Below are positions 1-12,134 of a stretch of DNA of 64,000 nt, piece after piece. The stretch is from Montifringilla adamsi (lineage: Eukaryota > Chordata > Aves > Passeriformes > Passeridae), in assembly GCA_017590115.1 (NCBI GenBank), contig JAGGNK010007448.1:7232815-7296814 (forward strand). Direction: 5' to 3'. Each line of letters opens with the position of its first letter. Within the stretch, counting starts at the first letter, position 1. A program made the translations under genes and the position numbers. Under the pieces are notes generated by a model. The model was given only the letters and a program-made list of their open reading frames with translations. It searched no databases and was not told the origin of the DNA.

Positions 1-2820
1 AGTTCTTAACAGGAAGGACAAAGTATTATTATAACATTATTATAACACAGACAAGTGTTTTCAGTTAATTGGGGCATTGTAGCAGCACATGGCTCACTCC
101 ATAACTGCATCCCTGAACACATGGCCTTGGACAATGACACCAGTGGGAATTACCCTGGAAACAGGCTGTGGCCATTTCACTCCAGAGGCTTATGAAGGAG
201 TGCCCATCATGGGCAAAGACAAAACGATCCAAGCGGAAAATTCATGTATTGCCAGGAGAGAACTGCCCTCAGTTCCACTGCTGTAAAATCCCAAGTTATT
301 CTCCTAAGACCTAAAATGTTCTTGCCCCTTTTATGCTGTGCCTAAGCTGTAAGTCATTAATATGTACCTGGAAGCTCAAACCCAGAGTCTGTACTCCTGG
401 CTTTACTTGTAGACTGTAAATATGTATTTATACTTATTCTAATGTATATTTTTATTGCACTATACCAGACAGTGACATGTACAGGCCTGCTGGGATTTAT
501 CTGATAAATCTGTTCCTTCTTAGTAACTAGGCTAACACAGTGTATTTCGTGTTCAAAACACTCATTTAAAGAACGGCTCACACCTGACTCTGGGGACACA
601 GGCAGTGGGGATGGGGTGCAAAAGGAGAAGAGAAAGAGTCTAGGATTGCTCTTTATGGTTTGAGTGGGGATAAAGATGGAAATTCACATGCAAGAAAGGG
701 CTCCCATTAGAGAGACTTTCATCCTGGAGACAGACTGGTGCAGAGCCCCAGGGAGCCAGAGCCAGCTCTGCAGAGCAGGAGGGCATGGCAGGTACATGGA
801 ATGTGTGTCCAACAGACAGTGCCAAAGCCCCCCAAAAATCCCTGCTGTCCTTTCCTGAGCCATTCTGGGGAAGATACATAACCTGTGATGGAACCGGTCC
901 CCAGCCCCACACACACCTGTGAACACCCACAGATGCACAAGCCTTGCTCAAGGTAAAGCCATTTCAGCTTATTAAAATTACTGCCCAAAATGCAAACTGT
1001 GTTTGTTATTCCCCTTGTCCTTCACTAATTTGCAAACAGAAATATTCAAAGAGGGTGTCAGCATCTGGACTGCTCAGGACCAAAACTCTCCAGCCCCAAA
1101 CCACAGAGGCACACCAGCACAGACTTCCCTGGGGACAGCAGGGGTGCCTCATGTAAAGCTTCCCAATTTTGGCCATTTGGAGTCAAGTGCTGGCACACAT
1201 CAATTGGCAAGAGTACTGTGACCACTCATAGAACCAAACCAGACAGCTGGTTCTTCTGAGCCTCATGAAGAAGAGCTGCTGTATCCATTAGATTTTCATT
1301 CCTGTCCTTGATTTCTAAGGTACAGAGGAGCTATAATCTTCAATGGACAGCTGGGATCTTCTCTCCTGTGTGCTCCTACAGCTTCTCCCTCCAAACACAG
1401 CACACATCACCTCAGCACTGTCTGCTATTTCCCCAGGACTCCAGGGTGGGTTACTGAGCCCAGACATTCCTTAAGAGCAGCTACACCAGAGGAGGCAGTG
1501 CCAGGAGAGAACTGGAGTTGTTAACACTTAGCCTGGTGCTTGTGAGGAGCCTGGAGAGCCCATCCCAGGAGATCCAGGGACAACTTTGGCTGGATGGGCA
1601 GCGAGGGGAGGAGCACACTGGGATGGCTGCTGCAGAGCTCAGGAGAGCACAGCTGTGCCAGAGCAGTGCAGGGGATCCAGGCTGACCCACAGGCACAGGC
1701 AGTGTATGAGACACAGCCTGTGCAGGGGACCACTGGCAAAGGCACCAGCGAGCCAGAGACAGGAGGTGACAAAAGGGAGGAGAGGACAGGGAATTAACTT
1801 GCAGTGTTTTCCACTAAGACACTACAGTTTCTTCCCCTTGAGTAATGAGTTTCCACTTCAAGATCACCTAATGCCCAAGCCGTGGCATTGCTAGAGGCCT
1901 ATGAATGCCAGCAGCCTGAAGGAAAAACATGGCAGAGCCCCACTGTCCCCTCTTCCCTCCCAGCACAGCACCAGCCACAGGCAGACCCTGATCCTTGGAG
2001 CTGCTGAATCTACACCACGGGTACCCAAGGATGCTCATCACCCGTCAGGAGCAGGCCATGGCTGTCACCAACTCCAAACACACCTGGCCTTGCTCTCCAA
2101 ACATGTAAATCCTCTTCAGTTCCGATCACTCTGGTACAGCCCCTTTCTCACCACCTCCCCTTGCATCACAAACATTCTGGTCAGTCAGTCAAGGAAACAG
2201 ATAGCAAAAAGCAAAATCTCAACTAATCTCTGTGGCTGAAGAAAGAGCTGATTGTTTTTGCCTCTCCTTGAGCCGGCTCTGTATCCTGTACTTCCCCAGT
2301 CCCCTTCACACCTCCTTCCCTTTATTGCTAGGGAAAAATAAATCCTGGTCTCTGGGCTGTTTTGTTTAGCAAATGAGGGACATGCAAAGCACTAACCCCG
2401 GGCATTGTCAGGAGGAGAGAGGTGCCTCTGTGTCTTCCAGACAGCCTTGAGGCACTGAGAGCAGCAGCCCAGAAGAGCTGTGATTAAGGGTGGATTTCAG
2501 TTTGGACACGGGATGAATCTGTCTTCCTAATGAGGACAGAGCCAGGGGACACCTGCAGGAAGCAGAGGGGTGTTCCCAGCCAGCACGGCATTAGGCTGGA
2601 ACTTATCTTCAGGTTATAATAACCTCACAGAGTGCAATCCTGGAGAAGGCAAGAACCTGAAGGTTTCTTGTGTTGGCAATTGTTAAGGAAGCCCTAAACA
2701 GAACTGAGAGGAAGGACAGGGAAGAATTAGACTCCAGTTGGGTGCAGGTTCTACTGGTTAAAGTTATTTGCTGCATCCACTTCCTTCCTGCCTTAGACAT
2801 CACAAGAAAGGGTTTCCAGT

Positions 2821-2840
2821 AAAAAAAAAAAAAAAAAAAA
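2821..2840 (+). repeat. Poly(A) run
   Basis: Twenty consecutive A residues. The sequence just upstream does not look like a processed transcript and no flanking target-site duplication is obvious, so it is scored as simple sequence. Confidence 0.85.
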
Positions 2841-4035
2841 GACAAGAGCAGAGACCCTTGTCCTCACAGCAGGTTGCTCCTCAGTCTCAGGTGATGGAGA
2901 CACAGCAGCAGTTTAAATCCAGCCCATCAGCACAGCACACAAAAGGAAACTTGAAGGTGTGGGGCAATCTCCCAGAAATAGCTGCATACACATTTCCTTG
3001 CACAGGGAAAGCATTCCTGCCTGCAATTAGGGGCCTAACATGGAACTGGATGTGAAGCTCACCCTGCAGTGCTACTACAGAATAATAAAAATAAGTACAT
3101 CACAAACTATTTTTTAAACATTTAATTTTCTTACAAAGCAGAGATTTCTCCCCCCCTTTTCACCTGGAATAGCACATCCACTCAGAGAAGGCAACCCAGA
3201 ACAGCCACACAAAAATTATTCAGGGATAGTGAATCTCTGTGCTGGATGAGAAGAGAACACAGATCTCTGCAGAATTCCTGGCCCACCATCTTAAAGCTAA
3301 CAGTCACCATGGACACACACTGATCTTAAGGCTGCAACTTTAAACTGAGACTTAAGATCTGCTACACATTTCCTGCATAACCTTGGGCAAGACTTGAGTG
3401 CTGGATTTCTGAAGTTGTTCAGCACACTGTGAAGCTCTCAGAAGATCTTCACCCCATCTGTGAGAGGAGGATAATCATTCCCCCTCTCTCCTTCATTTCA
3501 CTTGTTTATTTCAACGGTAAGATAGTCAGGAATGAGAGTGCTCCTCCTTATCTCCCACATCCAGCACCTCACACAATGGAGCCTTGATCTGGGCTGGAAC
3601 GCCCAACTGTGCCAGCAATAACCAGTGATAGGAACTGAACCCAGCAGAGCACCCTCGCTCCAGAGCTGGCTCAGCAATCCTGCAGGCAGGCACACAGACC
3701 CTGCACTGAATCCACTGAACTCAAAACCAGCAGAGGAACAGGGTGAGCAGCAACACAGGGAGGATAAACCAGACAAGAGCATTTTGACTTGTGAATAATA
3801 TTGCAGGGAGAGAGACAGAGCTGGGTATGAGCTGTAAACATCCCAGTCAGTGCCCTGACTCTGAATCTGCTGTTTCAGTCTGAGCACTCCTCAATCTGGT
3901 CCTTGGGCTGATTTTGACCTGTGGGCCCAAGGGGATCTGTGTTCACTGTACCAGCAAGGCAGGCAGAGAGTCCTCAGGAATGGGGAAATCTGGGGCTGGG
4001 GAGGAGCTGAGCGTGCACTGAGCTCAGCTTTGGTC

Positions 4036-4144
4036 TGATAAGTTTATCAAGCACTGCCGGCTGCTAACTGTCAGCCGGGGAAGGGAGCCTGTTAGGGAGG
4101 AGGAACAGCTCCCAGGGCAAGATAGGACAGCCCAGGCCTTATCA
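4036..4144. promoter_or_regulatory. Candidate GATA-factor enhancer cluster
   Basis: TGATAA (4036-4041) and TTATCA (4044-4049) form an inverted pair of GATA sites separated by two bases. A GATA core follows at 4121-4124, and TTATCA recurs at 4139-4144. Between them lies a 7-base inverted repeat (CCGGCTG at 4057-4063, CAGCCGG at 4072-4078) whose loop contains TAACTG, a MYB-like motif. An ETS-like GGAA core lies at about 4101. GATA, ETS and MYB combinations mark blood-cell enhancers. The link to GFI1B, the expected left neighbour, is inference because that gene is outside the window. Confidence 0.35.
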
Positions 4145-7100
4145 GAGTGCCTGAGCCAAAGAGGGAACTGGAGAGTGAGCACTTTCCAACCACTTCATCT
4201 GAACAACAGACAGATTGGCAGGAAAGGCCTGTCAGCCCTTTGCCACCCAGGCAGCCCCCCATCCGTGCAAATAACCCGGGCAAGTGCAGCCTGGGAGCTG
4301 CAAACATGAACACTGGGACCTGAGGGAGTGCACGGGGAAGGTTTTCCAAGAGCATTTCTGAGTGTGAGAGTCAGATTGACAACAAACAATTCCGATGCTT
4401 ACTGAGCGAGCTGCTCCTGTTCAGTGCCCAGAGCAGCTTCTCCCTATGAGGTTTGGGAGGGGGATCTCTCACCTCCCAGTTGCACCAGCCACTAAGGTTT
4501 GGTGTACAGATAATTGCTCTGTCTCTGAAAAAATAGTAAAGACCACTGAGTGAATAGAAGGGGGAAAATCCTGACTGTTCCCATTTGAGTTCAAAAAGCA
4601 AGAGCCAGCAAATACCCATTCACAGTTTCTCCTAGGGCAGCAATAACCAAATCAATCCAGCTGAAGATCATACCAGGGACTCCCTCCTGTGTTTGGATGA
4701 GCTCCCCTGGACCTGTACAAGCTCCCTGTGCAAACACCTGAGCCATGACAGAGAGGGGAATGAGAGATCCCTGCAGGGCACATCCTCTGCTTGGTTTCCC
4801 TGATGAAGCTGAGTCGTGCAGGATGAACCAGTGTCACACTTGCAGCTTTAACATGTTTCTTTAGCCTGCCACACCATGCTGTTATCAGGTCACTGCTCAT
4901 CCAGACCTTATGGACAGCCCTCATCCTGCATCCCACCACCTTTGGTTCAGGCTGGTGTCTTGGGTCCTGCCTGTATCTGGGGGTTTTACTGAGATGCAAG
5001 CCCTGCCCCTGTGCTCCTCCTTGGCTGCCTGGCTGCAGTGCTGTCTCCTGTTCTCCATGGGATATGAGGCAAGAAACCTTCAGCAGTAGGTCAGGAGATC
5101 TCTGCTGTGACCTGGTGACTCAAAGGCTCCCTTTCTTGATAAGAAACATACCTAGGAAACGATTTTTCTCTCTTAAAGCACATATCTAAACCAGGGCTGT
5201 AGTCCTGCCTTGTATGCACCTACTTCTCTCCCTGAAAAGAGGGAGCCCAGTATCTGTAGGCATCTGAAGTTACACCAGCTGAGTCACAGCCCTGTGGTTT
5301 CTGCACCACTCTCAGGCTGAATTTCTCACAGCTGATTCTGCTCGAGCCCATAATCTGCAGTTCTCCAGGTCATGAACAACCTCCAAGCCATTTAATTCCT
5401 CTGTGCATCAAGGGCTCCTCAGCAAGCTCCAGCAGCCACATTCAGCACCAACCAACACAGTTCTGCTGTTCAAGTCTTCCTCATGAAGAACAAGGGGTTT
5501 AAAAACCCATCTCCATTGATTCTGCCTTCCTCTTGAATAATTTTAAAGCCATGGGACTTTATCTTACATCCCAGGCTCATCTATATTAGGAGCTTTGGTG
5601 GGATTTTTAGCAGTGGTCAAGTTCACTGTTTTTTTCTCTTTATAAAGTAGAAGTTATCTGTTGTCTCAGTTGAGGAAGGGGAAGTTGGAGATGACAGAGC
5701 ATTCCTGTTCCTGAAAGGGCCCCATCCTGAGAGTGTGGACATGGTGGAGCACTGTGTCAGTCAGACATCCCTGCCTCAGCTCCTTATTTAGATCCAACCT
5801 GTAGCAGCTTCAAGATCTGCAGATGAGAGCAAGGTAGAATTCCTGCACTTGCACAGCAATACACTGGAGTGGCATCATGAAAAACCCCACAAGCATCAAA
5901 GCAAGGACTCTGCATTGGGATCTCCCAACGTGCATTTTTCACCTTAAAATATTTGCCCAAATTTGAGTAGGACAACAAGAAATGGAACTCAGGCGAGCTG
6001 GACTTGCAGTCTTGTTTGTTAACCAACTTTATATTACCTCTTTGAGATATTAAAACTAAGTAGAACATCCCAAGTTAAAACTCTTTTCTTAGGAAAAGTA
6101 TAATGTACTATTGGTAAGATTTTCTTTCTGATTGATGCTTACGAGATCTGCACAAAACTCATTTGCTGGTGTCTTAAAGGCAGAGCTGACAGGGCAGAAG
6201 ACCCTGGGTTTCAGACTGAGTGTGCGTGAGACAGCTGAGGTTTCTCATGTTGCTTGGAATGCAGGGAAACAGCTGGAAAGTCAGAGAGCCATGTCCCTGT
6301 GCCTGCTGCACAGTGCCACAGCTGTGGTGGTGGAGAACTCAGCAGGACTGATAATATTTTACATTTGAATAGCTCATAGTGCCTAAGGACTTCAAAAGGG
6401 CACAACATCCATCAGGCAGCAGGATTTAGCCTCCAGCCTGCAAGTTTTCTCACAGCATCATTATTAATTTTGCAGAGAATACAACACAAACTTTGTAGTC
6501 AGCAGGAACAATAATTTCTTCTTTGGGGGTACCACCTCCTCATCCTCTCTTCCTCAATCCCCGAGTGCCCAGCAATCTTAGCTCAGAAGGGAATGTGACT
6601 CAGGCCTTCAATTGAAGGGCTGTCACCTGCAAACCCTGAAGGCTGGATGTGGCCCTGGTTTTATCACTGGCCACCAGCTGCCTCTACAGCTCTTGCCTCC
6701 TCCCCAATGATTCAGCAAATCTTCTTCGAGGAGAAAAACAAGCACACAAGTGAACAAATCACAATGTCAGATTACAAAGATGAGCGGGGAAAAGCTGCGG
6801 CTTGAAGGAGGGAGATAAAAGTTGGTGAAGTTACACGAGCCAAGGATGAAAATGCCCAATAAAGACAAGAGGTTTTTTTAAGGGAAGCAATAATAACATG
6901 AAAAAAAGTGTTGTAGTTTGGATACTTAATGCTGTGGAACATTGCTAAGAGTAAGAGAACACAATGTGGAAGGAAATGAAGCATATTCTACCCTCTACTA
7001 TCTGGGCATTGCAGAAGGCTGATAGGGATTTTTACTGGTATAGATGAGAACTGAACAGTCCATTCTGGTTTACACTGGAAGAGAGTTCCCCTAAGAAAGC

Positions 7101-7618
7101 TATTTTCAGAAGAAGTTTCTGCTCTCTGTAACCAAAACTTCCAATAATCTGGAAACCCCTTGCCAGGCACTTTGAATGTCACTGTTCCTGGAAAAAAGGA
7201 TGCAAGTCATTAGCAGAGGGCAGTTGGAAGTAATGTTTTAACTTCTGACAGCTTTGGCCAGTGCATCATATTTTTATATCATAGACCTTTTCCATAAATG
7301 TTTTGTTTCCTGCTTGAGGTGAAACAGAGGATCAGTGTAACAGCTCTATAGAATAAAAAGTAAAAAAGAAACTCCAGCCAGACCTCAGCTAGGAGATGTA
7401 GTATTTCCTCTAAAGGCATTCCACTCTACTCAAAGCCCAGTCTTCCATGAATGCCATGAAATCTTAGGGAAAATAAGTGTTTGGAATTTATGGAGACCTC
7501 GTACCACATTTGGGGAATCTCTCAGCCCAGTGAGTCCTCCAGGATCTGTGAGAGAGGTGCACCCTCCCCCGGGAATTAATGCAACACAAAAAGCAAGCAC
7601 AGAAGGAAGGGGAGCTCA

Positions 7619-8656
7619 GGAACTGTGGACACATATGGGATGGATAAACTGTTCCAGAGGGGTTTGGGGTACATACTTACATTGCTTCTGTTCCCTGGGA
7701 AATACAGAAAAACCATGGCACAACCCAGAGGCTTTCCCCTCGAGCTCACCCGGGATATTGTTGCTGTGTAAGTCATGTAAAGAGTGCCAGGGGTGGCTCC
7801 TTTTAAATCATTTCCCTGTGCTGTGCTGCCACCTGCTTTCACAGCTCTGGGAGTCCCCGCTCAGGTCTGACAATATTCAGGTGAGCTCTAGAACTCCAGT
7901 GTCAGCACACCTGAAAAGGGGAGAACTTATCACCAAGTTCAAACGTTTAAAGTGTGGCTACAGAGAAGATGGAGACTCCCTTTAGGGGGAGTCACGTGGA
8001 AAAAACGAGGGGTATTGGGTACAAGTGACTCCTGGGGAGATACAATTGGATACTAGAGGACAATTTTTTTCAGTGAGAGCAATCAGTCATTGGAATAACC
8101 TCCGCAGGGAAGTGGTGGCTTCCCCAACACATGATACTTCTCAGATCAGCTGGACAGGGTGCTGGGCTGTCTTAACTAGACTGGGCTTTTGCCAAGGGAG
8201 GTTGGGGAACTGTGGACACATATGGGATGGATAAACTGTTCCAGAGGGGTTTGGGGTACATACTTACATTGCTTCTGTTCCCTGGGAAATACAGAAAAAC
8301 CATGGCACAACCCAGAGGCTTTCCCCTCGAGCTCACCCGGGATATTGTTGCTGTGTAAGTCATGTAAAGAGTGCCAGGGGTGGCTCCTTTTAAATCATTT
8401 CCCTGTGCTGTGCTGCCACCTGCTTTCACAGCTCTGGGAGTCCCCGCTCAGGTCTGACAATATTCAGGTGAGCTCTAGAACTCCAGTGTCAGCACACCTG
8501 AAAAGGGGAGAACTTATCACCAAGTTCAAACGTTTAAAGTGTGGCTACAGAGAAGATGGAGACTCCCTTTAGGAGGAGTCACGTGGAAAAAACGAGGGGT
8601 AATGGGTACAAGTGACTCCTGGGGAGATACAATTGGATACTAGAGGACAATTTTTT
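7619..8656. repeat. 587-bp tandem direct duplication upstream of CEL
   Basis: Unit A spans 7619-8205. Unit B spans 8206-8656 and is truncated after the run of T residues. Over about 450 bases the two differ at only a few positions, for example GGGGG against GGAGG just before GTCACGTGG, and GTATTGGG against GTAATGGG. The last part of unit A (about 7985-8205) resembles the 3' portion of an avian retroelement: in one frame it contains a stretch reading SHWNNLRREVVASP. Unit B lacks that tail. The rest is unique-looking sequence with E-boxes. The duplication ends only about 125 bases before the CEL TATA box, so it may alter the copy number of an upstream element. Confidence 0.85.
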
Positions 8657-8832
8657 GTCTCACACGACCATGCCTATCAGCCATGGAGAGGCTACTGAAG
8701 GACACGGTTGTGGAGGCTGCCCTGCTTTAGCTCTGAGCCAAGCCTGGCCCATGGCATTGGCACACACCTGCACTCGTGGCTTTATAAACACAGCCCTCCA
8801 GCTGGGACTGTCCCCTCAGAGCTGCCCTCACC
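8657..8832 (+). promoter_or_regulatory. CEL: CEL copy 1 proximal promoter and 5' UTR
   Basis: TATAAA lies at 8783-8788, 45 bases before the start codon, which leaves room for a short leader of about 20 bases. A CACCTG E-box at 8765-8770 is placed where the bHLH part of the pancreatic factor PTF1 could bind. The TTTCCC half-site usual for PTF1 does not follow at the expected distance. The translation start has a good context (CACCATGG). This is the only CEL-type promoter found in the window. Confidence 0.65.
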
Positions 8833-8898
8833 ATGGCTCGCTGGCACATCCTGGCCTTGGCCCTGTGCTCCTACCTCGGGGTAGCCTGGGCTGCCACC
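8833..8898 (+). CDS. CEL: CEL signal-peptide exon (exon 1)
   Basis: This exon has 22 codons. It starts M-A-R-W, continues with a hydrophobic core rich in L, A, C and Y, and ends in an A-W-A-A-T cleavage region, followed by the donor GTAAGT. It ends in phase 0 and so fits exon 2 of either CEL copy. It is the only CEL signal-peptide exon in the window, which makes it the obvious start for whichever lipase transcript is made. Confidence 0.85.
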
Positions 8899-11800
8899 GT
8901 AAGTACAAAGGCTGGCTTTGCACCCTAAAGATGAAGGTTTTCTCCTCCTGCCATTTGTCTTTGGGACTGTGGGGGAATTGCTGCTGCCTCTCTGCTCCCA
9001 AGGGCACCTGCAGGACACCTGCACAGACACAGCTCCGGTGGCACCTGTGGCCTTTCCACAAGGCACCGAGGGCAGGGATGGGAAGGGTGGGATGGGAATG
9101 GGTGGCAATGTGGGAAGCCAGAGTTATGAAGGACAGAGCAATGGATTTTCTTTTCTCCATGGTTCCTTCTGTAGCTGGGTGTGGTGCACACCGAGGGAGG
9201 ATTTGTGGAAGGCGAGAACAAGAAACTGGGACTCTTTGGGAGCTACGTTGACATCTTCAGAGGGATTCCCTTTGCTGCCCCTCCAAAGACTCTGGAAGAC
9301 CCCCAGCCTCATCCTGGCTGGGATGGTAAGGTCCAACTTCTGAATGCCTTTGGTTTGGGGCTTTATTTTCGCTTCTGTCTCTTCAATCTGGCACATATGG
9401 GAAATGTTACAACATATTGCTCAGACTGGTCACAATGGCTGGGGAGGCTTTGCTGCCACTGCACTGCAATCAGAGGGGAAAGGATTTCCATGTCCCCCTC
9501 CTCTTCTCAGCATCTCACCTTCAAACTTTAACTCCTGACATTTTTGAACAACACAAGATCTGGCTGCTTCCTCAGGCTGGGTGTACAAGCTGTGAGGTTA
9601 TCAGTGGGGTCTGGCAGGCCATGGTTTCCTCAAGAGTTGTTACCCAAACCCCTCGTGTTTCTGCTTTGCCCTCCAGACGCTGTCCCCAAAGAACAAGGGT
9701 CTGTTCAAGAGAGCCATCAGCCAGAGTGGTGTAGGGGTCTGCAGCTGGGCCATCCAGAGGGACCCGCTCGTCTGGGCCAAAAAGGTAATGTGCAAAGTCA
9801 TGCCTGCAGAACTATAAAAAGAAAAAAAACCCAATTCCCTAGAGAAGAGCAGGGCCAGGAAGGGATTGGGCAGGAGCTGTGCGTAACAGCACTGTGGAAA
9901 ATTGCTGCTTTGAGATTAAACTGAAATTAAAACTAACCCACATATCTGCATAAAAACAGCTCCTGACTTTGGAAGTAATGCTAGGATGTTTCACTCTCTT
10001 TTCTGCCACAGCTTGGAGAAAAGGTGGGCTGCCCCACAGACAACACCACCGACTTGGCCAACTGCCTCCGTATCTCTGACCCCAAAGCCTTGACCCTGGC
10101 CTACCACCTGCAGCTCACCCACCTGTCCAGTAAGTGCCCTGGCCTGTGCTCTGGTCCATCAGCCACCCTGGGCTCTCCAAATCTCCTGCAGGACACTGGG
10201 TCAACTGCCAGGAGTGTTGTGGTGGTGCTTGTGCCCTTCAGAAAAGGGACATTAATGAGAGCTCTTGCAGTCACCTTTCTGTGGGCAGATGCACATTGCA
10301 CCTGATGAACACTGCCCACTTCAGCCTTTGCTTGGGATATGCCAGAGCACACATCTGTGATTCCTTGCCATCTTACAGACCTCACACTTGTCTCTTGCAG
10401 TGCCCCTGGTACACACCCTTGCCCTCTCTCCAGTTGTGGATGGGGATTTCCTCCCAGATGTGCCAGAGAAGCTCTTTGCCAATGCTGCTGACATCGACTA
10501 CCTGGCTGGGGTCAATAACATGGACGGGCACATGTTCGCCGGCGTGGATTTACCCGCCATCAACCGCCCGCTGGTGAAGGTCACTGCGTGAGTGACAGAT
10601 GCCCTCAGAACCCTCAGCAGGAGACATCTGCTCCTCAGTGTAGCTCCCAAACCCCACGGAGTCAGACTTGAGTGGACAGGGCACAACCTTCCACACAGGC
10701 TGACACTCCAAGCCTGGGTGCCCAGGCCTTTTGTTGCCGAGTCCAGAGCCTTCAAGAGAAAGGATCAGGCAAGAGCTCTGCCCTACCTGAAGCTGCTGGT
10801 CAGTAATTAATGAATATCATTTGTCTTTTCAGTAACCAGGTGTACAATTTGGTCAAAGGCCTCACCGTGGACAGGGGCGAGGCTGGAGCCAACGCCACCT
10901 ACAACATCTACACACAGAGCTGGGGTGACAAACCCGAGCAGGAGGTCGTGAAGAAGACAGTGGTGGACCTGATCACTGACTACATCTTCCTGATTCCCAC
11001 ACAGGTGGCACTGGATCTGCACCTGCAGAATGCCAAGTGAGCAGCTTAGCCCTGGGATTGTTGCACACGGAGGAGGGTTAGGGTGAGAATTGGAAATGAA
11101 GTTAAAAATGGCCTCAGGATGTTTTCTCCTGAAACCACCCCATGTGAGATGACACATGTGAGCATCTACCAAGGCTGAATCTGTGGCCCTGATGGTATTT
11201 GGAGTGTTGGTTGGGATTTGCAGCCCTTTTTCTGCTTTCTCCTTGCTCAAAGCCAGTCTCTTTGATTTCCCAGGAGTGGCAAGACCTACAGCTACTTGTT
11301 CTCGGAGCCATCCCGCATGCCCATCTACCCCCGCTGGGTGGGGGCAGACCATGCTGATGACCTGCAGTACGTGTTTGGGAAGCCCTTTGCCACCCCCCTG
11401 GGCTACTGGCCTAAGTACAGGACTCTCTCAAAAGCCATGATTGCTTACTGGACCAATTTTGCCAGGACTGGGTGAGTGATCTGTGATTTGACACAGCCCT
11501 CCAGGCTGCTGGTTTTGTCCAGTAACTTTTCAGGATCATTCCCAGAAGTTCTCTGTCTTTGTGTTGTGAGCAGGGCTCTGTGTCTAACGGGGCTGGAGAT
11601 TGCTCTGGCTTCTCATCCATGGCACACTTGGGGAAGGCAGAGGCATTTTCATGACTTATGATCTCTGCTTCCACTTGATGAGTTTTGCTCCTGAATCCTT
11701 GTGTTCAGGCAGGACACAAGTCCCTGTGTGAAGCTGGGATGATGCCAGTAGAGGTGGAGGGAGGAGACTGCAGGTCTGCAGGAATTCCTGGCAGGCAGAA

Positions 11801-12111
11801 TTCCTGTTGTTTCTCCCAGTGTCAAACACTCTGTATGGTCATGCATTAAACTGCATCCCCAAGCTGCCCTGATTAAACTGAGCTTCTGTGTCTCCTTTTT
11901 CCCCAGTGATCCTAACAAAGGGCATTCAGATGTGCCCGTTTCCTGGCCAGCCTACACCAACAATGGCAAATACTACCTGGATATCAACCACAAGATAAAC
12001 AAGAACTCTGTGAAGCAGGACCTGAGGTCCCGGTTTGTGACCTTCTGGAACTCGGTCTACCTGAAGCTGCCGCAGGTTGCCAACATCTCCCAGTCGGAGT
12101 TAATGTTCTGA
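8833..12111 (+). pseudogene. CEL: CEL copy 1, carboxyl ester lipase lacking exons 3-5
   Basis: Bile-salt-stimulated carboxyl ester lipase is a secreted pancreatic serine esterase of the alpha/beta-hydrolase (type-B carboxylesterase) family that hydrolyses cholesteryl and retinyl esters and glycerides. Exons seen: 1 (8833-8898, signal peptide MARWHILALALCSYLG), 2 (9175-9325), 6 (9677-9784), 7 (10012-10129), 8 (10401-10587), 9 (10833-11036), 10 (11274-11471) and 11 (11907-12111). All are bounded by GT/AG. Exons 3-5 are missing. Compared with copy 2, about 1.2 kb is deleted between positions near 9485 and 9500, removing the oxyanion-hole segment and the GESAG nucleophile. Splicing exon 2 to exon 6 shifts the frame and meets TGA at 10077-10079. 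Skipping exon 2 as well would restore the frame (361 residues) but without the catalytic serine. Exons 8-11 remain open and nearly identical to copy 2. An assembly error cannot be excluded. Confidence 0.85.
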
Positions 12112-12128
12112 ACCTTTAAAGATAGTGC

Positions 12129-12134
12129 ATTAAA
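12129..12134 (+). terminator. CEL copy 1 polyadenylation signal ATTAAA
   Basis: ATTAAA lies 18 bases after the stop codon. The same motif and following bases occur after copy 2 at 17889, so the short 3' UTR was part of the duplicated unit. Confidence 0.75.

Larger units (their letters stand above)
1..7618. other. Intergenic region, no gene recognised
   Basis: No open frame in this stretch shows a known domain, a conserved protein or a chain of GT/AG-bounded exons. Base composition is mixed, with AT-rich patches around 6850-7400. Visible structure is limited to a 20-base A run at 2821-2840 and a cluster of GATA motifs at 4036-4144. In mammals the gene on the GTF3C5 side of this cluster is GFI1B. 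None of its zinc-finger exons is present here, so if it is linked in this genome it must lie left of the window. Confidence 0.6.

Noticed and set aside
7530..8572. Two open frames sharing 120 residues
   Set aside because: They share sequence only because of the 587-bp DNA duplication. The peptide resembles no known family.
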